Assembly (NCBI GenBank): GCA_031835245.1
Contig: JAVKOQ010000049.1
Span: 62,001 to 126,000 of the forward strand
DNA: 64,000 bases
Source of the DNA: Balamuthia mandrillaris
Lineage: Eukaryota; Discosea; Longamoebia; Balamuthiidae
Direction: 5' to 3'
In this document: piece after piece, positions 46,669-56,677 of the stretch
Position numbering within the stretch: position 1 is the stretch's first letter
Layout of the letters: every line of letters starts with the position of its first letter
Notes under the pieces: generated by a model
What the model was told of the DNA's origin: nothing
Database searches by the model: none
Seen by the model: the letters and a program-made list of their open reading frames with translations, nothing else
Program-made: the position numbers and the translations under genes

Positions 46669-47989
46669 TTACAACAAGCCCAACCGCCGGATGGCTTTAA
46701 ACTGATCAGGTATCTCCATCAACGCTTCGATGGCGAACGACGCATCAGCATGCTTCAACGGTGCATGCTTATTCCACTCCACAAACTGAAACTGAAAAAG
46801 ATAGCAGAGCGAACGTGAGTATCATGTTTAAAACTAAACTAAATGAGATGAGAGGTAAACATACGTTATCGAAACGACGCGCAGGTAGTCCGTCATCCTT
46901 TTGGTTTTTGCCAAGCGTTAGCTCTTCGCGGAACAGAGGAAAAAAAACCGATACGTACAAACTCTTTCATGGTGTACCAAGGGCCATCGCCAACACCCAC
47001 AACGATGATGGACAGGGGATGGTTGGTGGCTTCCACGATGGCATCCACAGTCTCTTTCTCTCTGGTGATCTCGCCATCGGCGATGATGACCAGAATGTGA
47101 TAGCTTTTGTCCGCTTCCACAATCCGTATTGCTTCTTGAATCTGTGCAGAAGATTAGGAAGCAGAAAGAAGGATGGAGAAAGAAAGAAAGAAAGAAGAGG
47201 AGGAAGAAGAAGAGGAAGAAGAAGAGGAGGAATGAGAAATAACAAGCAGAGATGCTCATGAGGAAGAGGAGCGACGAACGATTGGAGCAAAGGAAGTGGG
47301 GCCACTGAGCAACACTCTGGGGGTGATTTCCTTGTACCGTGCCAAGGCTTCTTGGAAGCCACGGCAAGGACGCCCATCCGCAAAGAAACGAAACACGCCT
47401 TTATCCTTTGTCGTTACGTCTCCTATTCTGTTGGTTAACAAAAAGTGAAAAAAAAAAACACAAAGAAGACGAACCGAAGCCAAAGCAAGGAATAAGTCGG
47501 TCCTCATCAAAAGCTTCCAGAGTGCGACCTAGAATAGAGATGCAGCGCTCGTATGGGTTTGGCTCGGCCCCTGTCGTGTCATGCAGACTTCTCCCGTAAA
47601 AACTGTGTTTTCCATTCCACTCGTTGGACTTGGTGTAGTCGATCCCTATCATCGAGCAAGAGATCAAGAGAGAGAGAAAGAGAGAGAAAGAGATGAGAAT
47701 AAGTTTTGTTTTGCGGAGAATAAAGATAAAAAGAGTACCCAAGATCAAGTTGGAGCTCTCCAACCCGGAGGCTTTTAGAGCTTCTTGCACCTCCTCGATG
47801 GACTCGTACTTATCCTCTACGGAACCCATGACACTGTGAGTGAATTATTGTTTTCCACTGTCAAGAGAGGGAAGGAACCAAACCGATCGCATTGAAAGAG
47901 GTCCTCTTTGTGCGTGTCCTGGCCTGTGCCAACAACAAAACAAGCAGGAGAGCAAATGCTGCCAACATCAACAGCCCGGTCACCACCAT
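46669..47989 (-). CDS. Membrane-anchored copine/RGLG-type vWA protein, copy A
   Basis: The ATG at 47989 starts a signal-anchor ([20 protein letters not shown]). An intron joins SFNAI to [20 protein letters not shown]. Next comes the copine/RGLG vWA domain: [15 protein letters not shown] with the MIDAS D-x-T-x-[62 protein letters not shown] and [13 protein letters not shown], and then the family's C-terminal LPARRFDNV and [20 protein letters not shown]. Plant RGLG proteins carry a RING finger and copines carry C2 domains; neither is present. It may be a Ca2+/Mg2+-dependent adaptor at a membrane. Paralogue of 54533-56435. Confidence 0.85.
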
Positions 47990-48299
47990 CCTCTCTCTCT
48001 CGTTGAGTGTAGTTTTGCTGCGGAGTACGCGTGAGTGAGTGCTCTCTTTTGTGGTTTTTTTCACCTTGCAAACCATTAAAGACATCACCACTGCAAAAGG
48101 CGGGAAAGGGCTGAGGGAGACATGCATGTGGCAGGCTGGCATTGGCTGGACTCCGAAATTTCACCCGCTCTACGTGGCAACTTGGCTGAGGGGCTCTCTG
48201 GTGACGTCGTCACCTTCGAAATTTCCTCTCCGGAGTTTAATCACGAAATTTCAACAAAAATTGAACAACCCATTAAAATATTAATAGTTACCTTATTTG

Positions 48300-48620
48300 T
48301 GTCGGTAAGATATCTCCGCGGCTACAATCTTTCTTTTTCTCGTGGGTGGATCACATGCCGCGTGCTAGTTGTATGCACCAGATGCTTGTCTGGTCGCTGT
48401 AACCCCCCGGAAAATGAGTTGTAGACCATCCTCATCGGGGGGAGGGCCTTGCAGGCTGTTTGGGCGCCTGGGATAAACGGGGGAGGCAGCGAACCCCAGT
48501 TACTATTGACTGAAATGAAAGGAATGGCAAAGGGAAAATTAGTGTCGACGGACCGTATTCGGAGCGAACCGTTGCGCGCTGGTCTCACATGATCACAAAA
48601 GAGAAAGCGGAAGAAGAACC
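48300..48620. other. GC-rich, hairpin-rich non-coding segment
   Basis: No credible gene lies between copy A and the aminopeptidase. Here the sequence folds well: ACCAGA/TCTGGT at 48377-48382 and 48389-48394; CCCCCC/GGGGGG at 48403-48408 and 48437-48442, extended inward by TGAG/CTCA; and GCCT/AGGC further on. I tested it by eye against U1, U2, U4, U5, U12, U3, SRP and RNase P and saw no match. It may be a structured ncRNA or a GC-rich promoter. Confidence 0.35.
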
Positions 48621-48957
48621 AAGAAACAAATAAAATGTCGGGAATGGAATAAACAGGTAACCGAGCCGTCAATGTTGTCAAACTCTCTCCTTTGAAGGCG
48701 GGGCTGGTCTGGGGGCGTTTCGCTGAACGTTGAAAAAAATAAAGTAAGAGCTGGGAAGACTGTCTGTTTCATGATAGACCAGCAATTGAACGTCGGGAAG
48801 CAGCATCTGTTCTTTCGCCAATACAATTATTAGTGCGATACCTCTTGTGGAGAGAATCAGACAAAGTCACCAGCAAAAACTATAAAATGAAAACGAAAAA
48901 CGCCCTTTCGCTCCTTCTCATCACAAAGACAACAAACGCAAAGACAAAGAAACAACA

Positions 48958-50365
48958 ATGAAAACCTTTACACTGCTCTTCCAACTGGCCGCGGTGCTGT
49001 TGCTGCTCCTGGCCCCTTCTTTCACCTCTGCGCATGTTCCCATGGCCATCGCCGAAGATGCGGAGCTTGAAGAGAGAGAAGAAGGCTTGACCTGGGCCGA
49101 CGTCGATATCGACATCGACGAGACTGGCATTGAGGACCTGCACGTCATCGAGTTCAACACCACCTCTCGCAAGGTTCTTGCCAAGGAGGAGGTCGAGGAG
49201 CTCATCCGTCAGGGTGTCTCCTTTGTGGACGTGACCCAGCACGAGGACCTTCGAGCCACCGCCGCTCCGGCCACGCCTCGCATCCCTTCCTCTCCCTCCC
49301 GCCAGTCCTTGGTTAACTCCTTCCTCCCTCAGTTGAGCACCCGCAACATCGAGGCCACCATCAGCAGGCTGTCCAGCTATTACACTCGCTATTACACCAC
49401 ATCCTCCGGAGAGAGCGCTGCCAGGTATCTCTATGAGAGATTCAGGGCCTACGCCAGGGCTCACAGCGAAGGCAGGGCCGAGGTGGAGCTCTTCCGTCAC
49501 AGCTGGAGGCAACCTTCCGTGATTGCTCGCATTCGTGGCTCTGGTAACTTTTCTTTCCTGTGTTTATGAGTTTAGGTGTTGAGGTTGTTTGTTGACTTGG
49601 CACTTTGATAAAGGATCCGCAGCAAATGAAGTGGTCATTGTTGGTGCTCACGAGGATTCTGTAAGCTCCCCAAGGACCAGCCGCGCTCCTGGTGCCGATG
49701 ACGATGGTTTGTTAAACAACACGCCTCTCCCGTCAAATAGAAAGAAAGAACATGCACTAACGGACGGCCTTTCATCCTTCCTCTTTTTCAGCCAGTGGTA
49801 TCGCCACCATCTTGGAGCTCTTCCGCATCTTGACTTCGGAGAACTACACCCCTGAACGCACTCTTGAGTTCCACTGCGTACGTCTGCTCATCTTTTCTTA
49901 TTCATTCGAGCACTTTGCTTATCTCTCTTTTACCAGTATGCTGCCGAAGAGGCTGGACTTCGTGGCTCTCAGGCCATCGCTGCCTCCTACCAATCCCGAC
50001 GCGTGGTCGTGGCCGGCATGATGCAGCTCGACATGACGAGCTACCGCCGCTCCGGCACCACCGCCAGCATCGCCCTCGTGCAGGACAATGTCCACTCGGG
50101 CCTCACCAACTTTGTGAAGCAGCTGGTGAGGAGCTACGCCAGGATCCCCTACACCACCACCACCTGCGGCTATGGCTGTAGCGACCATGCCAGCTGGACC
50201 AGGGCTGGCTACGCTGCCGTCTTCCCCTTCGAGAGCTCCATGAGCAGGCTGAACCCTAACATCCACAGCTCCAGGGACACGCTGGCCAGGCTGGACCTGG
50301 ACCACGGTTTGGAGTTTGCACGTGTGGCCATGGGCTTCCTTGTGGAACTCAGTTTTGATAATTAG
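48958..50365 (+). CDS. Secreted M28-family leucine aminopeptidase
   Basis: The ATG at 48958 starts a signal peptide (LAAVLLLLLAPSFTSA). A propeptide-like segment follows, then the peptidase domain over four or five exons. Zinc ligands are visible in order: His in VIVGAHEDS, bridging Asp in GADDD joined to ASGIATILELFRIL, Glu-Glu in YAAEEAGLRGSQAIA, Asp in MMQLDMTSY, His in NIHSSRDTL. CGYGCSDHASWTRAGYAAVF is the substrate-pocket region of fungal LAP1/bacterial Ap1-type enzymes. It removes N-terminal hydrophobic residues, probably outside the cell or in digestive vacuoles. Introns: about 49541-49614, 49707-49792 and 49879-49936. The last exon ends in TAG at 50365. Confidence 0.93.
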
Positions 50366-50781
50366 AGAGATCTTTTGTGCATGTGTGTGTGTATGTGTGT
50401 GTGTGCATAGGGAGGGAAGTAAGAGCAATGTACATAGTAAACTTGCGAACCGAAAATAAAAAAGAAGAGTAACGTATTTGACTCTCTTAGCGGCAGGCTG
50501 GCTGAGGTTTTGTGGCGAGGCTTCTCTCTGTTCCCTGCGTAGATCGTTTTTCTTGGGTGTTTGAAAAATTGTCCGCATTTATTTATGTATGAATTGCGAT
50601 TGGCCGCATTGCGCAAGGCTACGATCTACTCGTGACGTCAGGAGGGCAGCCAAGTTTCACCCAAAAAAAAATAAAATAATCAACTAAACGAAAGGAAAAG
50701 GCGAACAAGTCCACGGAAGAAAGCTGTTTTACGGCCTCTGTTGGTTCGGGGTGCCAACGCGTGGAGCGAGCGAGTAGCACA
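50366..50781. other. Intergenic region with bZIP-like site
   Basis: No gene seen. (TG)n at about 50382-50404 in the 3' flank of the aminopeptidase. GTGACGTCAG at about 50632-50641 lies about 145 bases before the next start codon. Confidence 0.4.
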
Positions 50782-51785
50782 ATGTGGAGCTCCTTGTTTT
50801 TCTATGTACTGTTACCCCTTGCTTTGTTGGCCGGTGCCTATTTCAAGGTGTGTTCTCTCTCTTTTGTGTGTTACTCTCTTCTGCTACTTTTTTACTCATC
50901 TTCAACCCTTTTTTTTTTTGATTGGATGTGAAGTGGTTCCGTCGTTATTCTTCCAAAAGCAAGGACCGCACCACCAATGCAGGGCGAGGCAGACGGAGCA
51001 AGGTACCCCCGCTCACCGTAACCGAGTGCGAGGCCGGCCAGCTCCCCGAGGAGCTTCGCCGACAGGTGTGGCGCCTCTTCAAGCAAAACTTTGTCAACGA
51101 GCACAAAAACTTTCAGTCCTTTGATGAGTACCTCCGCAGCCGCCTCATCCTGCTCTTCCGGGACACCACCCCGCAGAGAGGGGTGCAGGGTTTCATCCTC
51201 CTCTCCGTCACTGACCACATGATAGAGGGCTGGAAGGTGGGCGTCATCATGGGTGATTTTTTCGCCCTCAACGGGGAGTACAGGGGATCCAGCGTGCCGA
51301 TCTTTGCCCTCCTGAAGTTTTGCGTGAAGACCAAGCTGCGCCACCCCTTCAAGCTCATGTATTACTTTTTTGTAACCTACAGCTACAAGAGCTATCTCAG
51401 CTTCAGCCGCTCTATGGGAGAGTTCTATCCACGACACTCGGTGAGGACTCCTGCGTGGGAGAACAAGGTGCTGAAATACCTGGGAACTCTCAGCGCAGGG
51501 GATTGGGGACGGTACAACCCGGAGAGGTATGTCATAGAGGACTGCGACCCAGGTAGGCAAGGGCAGCTGTCGGACCTGGCTCGCTCTCGGCCGCGTGACC
51601 TCAGCACCACTTGCGTTTGGTTCTCCAAACAGAATCCAAACTTTGCCAAGGGGGATTGCCTTTGTGTGCTGTGTTGCGTGGGGTTGAAGAACATCCTTGC
51701 TGGAGCGAAGAACAGTCTTATTAGGGCGTTAGGGCTTGCTAGCAAGAAGAGGAGAAGAATGCAACAAACCAAAGCTGTACGTTTA

Positions 51786-51827
<42 letters not shown>

Positions 51828-51978
51828 TAACATTAACAGATTTTGATGAACGACAATTGAACAGAAAATACAATTGGATAAGACGTCTCGTGCTCCCGTA
51901 GCGTTTGGCATCCGTGAAACTAGGGAAGAATTCCTTGCAAAGGTTTGTACTTTATCATCTGTTATTACGAACGCTCAT

Positions 51979-52015
<37 letters not shown>

Positions 52016-53893
52016 CTCTCTGAAATGTGAATATAAAAGAGAGTAGAAACCCAGCAACCGTTTAGAGTTCAAGTGGATGAAGAGGAACTGAGCGACCTGT
52101 TTGACCATAGACTAGAACGAGCTCGTTTCCCTGACCAGCTGGAAATGCAAGACGAAGAGGAAGAAGGAGCGGAAAACAAAAACGAGGAAGAGGAGGAAGA
52201 GGAGAAAAGACAAGCAGCAAACAAACGAAAAAAGAGCGAGGCTCAAGACGAGAGCAACGAGAAAAAGACTCTAGATAAGTGGAGGTACGGCTCCGAACTG
52301 GGATACATGAAAGAGCTGGTGGAGTATTGGCTCAACGACTACGACTGGACCAAACATGAGGCGTTGCTCAACAAGTACCCACAATACACAATGGAGATCA
52401 ATGGCAAGCGCATTCATTACCTTCATATAAAGTCCAAAGAGAAGAAGGCGCTGCCGTTGGTGTTGGTACACGGTTGGCCTGGCTCCTACTTTGAGTTCTT
52501 CAAGGTCATCGACATGCTAGTGGATCCTGTTAATCATGGCGCCAACGCTGAGCAAGCCTTTCACGTCATCATCCCGTCTATCCCAGGTTTGCTTTCTTTC
52601 TTCTTGTTTCTCTGTTGTTTTCTATTTATGTTTATTTTATTGTTTCTGTTTGTATAGGATATGGCTGGTCGGAGGCGCCAAAAGAGCCTGGCTATGACGT
52701 AAAAGCGGTGGCAAAAGACTTTACAGAGCTCATGGAGGCATTGGGGTACAAACATTACGTTGCTCAAGGCGGTGACTGGGGTCATCTTATCTGCGCCTAC
52801 ATGGCCCTGGTTGACCCTCATCACTGCCTTGGTATCCATATTAACATGGTTTGTTTTTTTTTTTTCAGTCTTTTCTTCGTTATGTTCTTGTTCCCCCTTC
52901 ATTTCTTTCTTGTTTCTGCTTCTTGCTTTGAAATACTTATTTAGATTCTTCAAAGGTGGCATTTTGGGAGCCACAAGACTTTTGGACCAAAGCCATGATC
53001 ACATTCGATGTTATATTACAGCGATGGCGGTTGAGCCCAGAGGAAAGGAAGTGGTTTGCGTTTGTGGAGGAGTTTACCGAAACGGAACTGGGCTACATGT
53101 CTTTGCAGCGGACCAAGCCCCAAACCATTGGTTATTCTCTCACCGATTCACCAGGTATTTACACATCCCTTGACATTCTCGGAACATAAAACAAAAAAAA
53201 AAGAGTAGCAGCTACTCGATACGTCTTTCTATCTTTTTTCTTCATTTCTCTTCTCACACCCGCAAATAGTGGGATTGGCGGCTTGGATCATTGAAAAGTT
53301 TCGAACATGGAGCGACTGTAACGGTGACTTGGAATCACGTTTCAGGTATTTGTGCTTGTTCTTCGTGTTCTTCTTGTTCTTGTTCTTGTTCTTGTTCTTG
53401 TTCTTGTTCTTGTTCTTGTTCTTCTTGTTCTTCTTGTTCTTCTTGTTCTTCTTGTTCTTCTTCTTCTTCTTCTTCTTCTTCTTCTTTTCTATTCTATTCT
53501 ATTCTATTCTATTCCCCATTCTAACATTATATAAAAACAATAACCAGCAAAGATGAGTTATTGACCAACATAATGATCTACTGGCTAAGCAAAAGCGGAG
53601 CCTCCTCCGCCCGTCTCTACTACGAAACCGCCAAGCGAGGTCGGCTGGCACCCCCTCAGTTCAAGGTGTGGACGCCCACGGCCGTTGCCATCTATCCCAA
53701 AGAGATCCTGCGGCCTCCCAGGCGCTGGGCGCAGCACTTTTACAACGTCAAGCGGTGGACGGTCATGCGGAGCGGCGGGCACTTTGCGGCGTGGGAGGAG
53801 CCGGAGAGCCTGGTCAAGGACCTCAGAGCGTTCTTTTATGATGACCTGCGTTTGCATCAAATGGATCTCTCTGGTGACTTTGGCTTTTGGTAA
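50782..53893 (+). CDS. Membrane-anchored unknown domain fused to microsomal-type epoxide hydrolase
   Basis: The ATG at 50782 gives an N-terminal anchor (FFYVLLPLALLAGAYF). A domain of about 230 residues follows that I do not recognise (PEELRRQVWRLFKQNFVN, IEGWKVGVIMGDFFALNGEY, KLMYYFFVTYSYKSYLSF). In-frame splices over two pyrimidine-repeat introns (QQTKA to KIQLDKTSRAP, then FLAK to RVETQQPF) lead to the EHN region FRVQVDEEELSDLFDHRLER and a full alpha/beta hydrolase. It has HGWPGSYFEFFKVI (oxyanion), GGDWGHLICAYMAL with nucleophile Asp, YPKEILRPPRRW with the acid Glu, and MRSGGHFAAWEEPE with His. An acidic insert (about 52150-52270) interrupts the N-terminal region. It would detoxify epoxides at the ER. 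If the linking exons are not used, these are two genes. Confidence 0.78.
51790..51823. repeat. (CT)n in intron of fused epoxide hydrolase
   Basis: Sense-strand pyrimidine; a second one lies at about 51982-52013 in the next intron. Confidence 0.95.
53350..53516. repeat. (TTCTTG)n / (TTC)n / (ATTCT)n compound microsatellite in intron
   Basis: Pyrimidine-rich sense-strand tract of about 165 bases ending in five ATTCT units, just before the exon starting AAAGATGAGTTATTGACC. Confidence 0.95.
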
Positions 53894-53993
53894 GAGAAAA
53901 GTGGAGAGAACAAGCAGATGAAATACAAAAAAATAAAGCTTCAGTGGTAGATCCTCCAAAGTACTTTTTTTTCTCCTTCTTCACAAATCTTAT

Positions 53994-54254
53994 TTATGCC
54001 AATGCAGCTTTGATAGCAGCTCTGATCTGGTCTCTCTTTTCGCTGGTGTCAGGAGCACCTCCTCCCCAGGAGAGCAAAGGGGCATCTCGAGGCAGCTGCC
54101 CGTCCTTCATGATCTTCACCTCGAACTTGTCCAAACCGTTGGCAAGGGCTGGTTGTTCATCGAACTCGGCTTGAGGGAACTCGCGCTTCAGCTGGTCCAG
54201 CAGCTCTGTGGCCAGAGGGATGTGCTGTTGGGTGGCTCCAATGAATACTTTCAT
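53994..54254 (-). CDS. Selenoprotein W-family (Rdx) protein without the CxxU/CxxC motif
   Basis: 86-residue intronless frame, ATG at 54254, TAA at 53994. KVFIGATQQHIPLATELLDQ, LKREFPQAEFDEQPA, DKFEVKIMKDGQL and QIRAAIKAALA align along the whole length with SelW (VVYCGAUGY, LKKKLEDEFPG, GFFEVMVAGKLI, LVAAIKAALA). SelW proteins are thioredoxin-like folds with a Cys-x-x-Sec/Cys redox site. Here those positions are Ile and Thr (FIGAT), so no thiol redox chemistry is expected. I see no in-frame TGA that would be selenocysteine. It is convergent with the epoxide hydrolase, 100 bases apart. A scaffold or regulatory role is a guess. Confidence 0.65.
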   Translation of the reverse strand: MKVFIGATQQHIPLATELLDQLKREFPQAEFDEQPALANGLDKFEVKIMKDGQLPRDAPLLSWGGGAPDTSEKRDQIRAAIKAALA

Positions 54255-54532
54255 CCTTCTTTCGCTGTGTTGTTGTTCCTCTTTTCTTTTTTTTGTTTGG
54301 CTGTTTTCTCTCTCTTTCGTGTTTCACCTGTGTCTACAAAAATAGTTTCGCGTTCTCTCTTCTCTCCTCGCTCTATCCTCTCTCTTAACCTCTCTCTTAT
54401 CCTATCTCATATCCGAGCTCATATCCGATCTCTTGTCCTTGCTCATATCCTCTCTCCTGTACTCTCTCCTGTCCTTCGTAGGGGAAGGAAAAAGCAAAGG
54501 GGGTGAGTTTGGTTAACAGGCATAATAATATA

Positions 54533-56048
54533 TCACAAAAGACCAAGTTCTCTGATGGCACGGAATTGGTCGGGTATCTCCATCAAAGCGTCGATGGCAA
54601 AAGTGACCTCCGAATAAGAGGACTTGTTAAAGTCCACGAATTGAAACTACAAAAGAGAATCTGTGAATCCACAAAGGGAGAGAGAGAGAGAGAGAGAGAG
54701 AGAAGAAAGAGAAAGTAAACAGTGTCACGCACGTTATCAAATCTGCGAGCAGGTAACTTGTCATCCTGCAAAATACAATTAAAAAAGGATTACAAAACGA
54801 ATACAAAAGAGATGAAGAAAACAAGCAAAGACAGAGCCAATACGTACAAACTCTTGCATCATATCCCATGGCCCATCGCCAACCCCTTTTTATTTTGCAT
54901 TGTTAGATTCATACAGAAGCGAGAGAGAGAGAGAGAGAACAGTACCAATGACAATGATGGAGAGAGGATAGTTTGTGGCCTCCACAATGGCACTAATGGT
55001 TTCTCTTTCGTTGGTAACTTGCCCATCAGCTACTATCACTAGAATGTGATACTGCTCGAAAAATAGCACATAATCGAAAAGTTAGTGATTCAAAAGCAGA
55101 GCATAAAGTTGGTAAAAAATAGAAGAAGAAGAAGAAGAAGAAGAAGAAGAAGAAGAAGAAGAAGAAAACCTCTTGTCTTTCTCGGACTACTCGAATGGCT
55201 TCTTTTATCTAATTGCGAAAACCGAAATGAGATAACTAGAGGAGTGAGAGTGAGAGAGAGAGAGAGAGAGAGAGTACAATAGGAGCAAAAGAAGTGGGTC
55301 CACTCAAGATAACGTGTGGAGTGATTTCGTTGTACCGCTGAAGTACCTCGGAGACGCCATAACAAGGTCGTCCATCTGCAAAGAATGGAAACACCGCCTT
55401 GTCCTTTGTTGTTATATCTCCTGTTGTTCGAAAAAAAAACCTGCATGAATTACGAAGACGAGGCGAATAGAAAAGAGGGAAGATTGAAACCAAAGCCAAA
55501 TGCAGGGATAAGGTGGTCTTCATCGAATGGCTACCAACATAAAGAAACAAAAACAAGACGTTATAGGAAGCAACACAACGAAAAAAAAAAAGCTCAAACA
55601 AGAAGAAGAAGAAGAAGAAGAAGAAGAAGAAGAAGAAGAAGAAGAAGAAGAAGAACAAGAAGAAGAACAAGAAGAAGAACAAGAACAAGAACAACAAGAA
55701 CAAGAACAAGAACAAGAACAAGAACAAGAACAAGAAGGAGGAGGAGGAGTAGGAGAAGAAGAGCAAGAATGAGAACAAGAAGAAGAAGAACAACAAGAAC
55801 AAGATATACCTCGAGTGTGCGACCCACAATGTCAATGCAGCGTTGATAAGGGTTCAGCTCGCTGCCCAACGCATGCAAAGACCTGCCGCCAAAGGTGTTT
55901 CGTCCATTGTACTCGTTCGACTTTGTATAGTCGATAGCTGCATTCATTCATTCACACCCAAAAAAAAACATAAATATAAGAGAGAGAGAGAGAAACGACG
56001 AAAGAAGAGCCAAGAGAAAGCGAGGAGAGGAGAAAAAATAGAAACAAC

Positions 56049-56079
<31 letters not shown>

Positions 56080-56435
56080 TGAGAGAAACCGATAATGAGG
56101 TTGGAGCTTTCCAGACCGGCCTTCCGTAATGCCTCTTGCACTTCTTCAATGCTTTCAAACTTATCCCCTAACAACAAACGAACGTTTAACGAAGAGAACC
56201 AGAGAGAGAGAGAATCAGAGAGAGAGGAGTGTAACGTACGAATGGCAGAGAAACCAGAAGCAAAGGAAGAAGAAGACGAAGACGACGACGAGTGTGGTGC
56301 CACTGGTTGTGGTTGTTGTTGAGCAACCTCTCCTGGCAGGCCTTTCTTGTAGAAAGAGGCTATGATGGTGGAGCCCAACACGATGCAGATCAGCACCACC
56401 ACCACGAACAACAGGAGCAGCTCTTCGGGTTCCAT
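54533..56435 (-). CDS. Membrane-anchored copine/RGLG-type vWA protein, copy B
   Basis: The ATG at 56435 starts [20 protein letters not shown], a signal-anchor, followed by a Gln/Pro- and Ser-rich stalk. SGFSAI is spliced to [20 protein letters not shown] at the same place and phase as in copy A. The vWA domain follows with [20 protein letters not shown] (MIDAS), [19 protein letters not shown]-like [38 protein letters not shown]-type strands around 55050, the LPARRFDNV block and [23 protein letters not shown] at 54533. About eight introns, several filled by GAA/GA repeats on plus. Same orientation and exon plan as copy A, about 8.5 kb away, so the two are local duplicates. No C2 or RING domain. 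Confidence 0.83.
55598..55750. repeat. (GAA)n/(GAACAA)n microsatellite in copy B intron
   Basis: Purine on plus, pyrimidine on sense. Further tracts in this gene: 54680-54702, 55119-55165, 55248-55274, 55979-55994, 56050-56083. Confidence 0.95.
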
Positions 56436-56677
56436 TTCTTTCTTCACTTCTTTCTTTCAACGAAAAAAAAAGAACCGTTGCAAACCTGCACAGGAAGAGC
56501 CCAATTTGACCAGCAGTTTGCTGCTGTGCACAAACGTTGACCTATTCCTTCTCTTTTTGTTCTCGTTTTGTTCTCGATTTGTGGAATTATCAACTTTTCT
56601 TCGCAATAATCGAATGATTATCGTGAAAAAATTGGATAAAAGAAAAAGAAGAAGAAGAAAAGAAGAGAGAGAGAGAG

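Noticed and set aside
48122-48424. 100-codon plus frame in the hairpin-rich spacer
   Set aside because: No ATG-centred domain, mixed composition, and it crosses the structured segment; not supported as a gene.
48300-48620. SRP RNA, RNase P RNA or a spliceosomal snRNA
   Set aside because: None of the core motifs I know for these RNAs could be aligned by eye.
53269-53556. Phe/Leu-rich frame in the epoxide hydrolase region
   Set aside because: Read-through of an intron; the true exon resumes at AAAGATGAGTTATTG and aligns with microsomal epoxide hydrolases.
55385-55846. Arg-rich or Glu-rich frames through the GAA repeat
   Set aside because: Frames through a microsatellite inside an intron of a clearly defined minus-strand gene.
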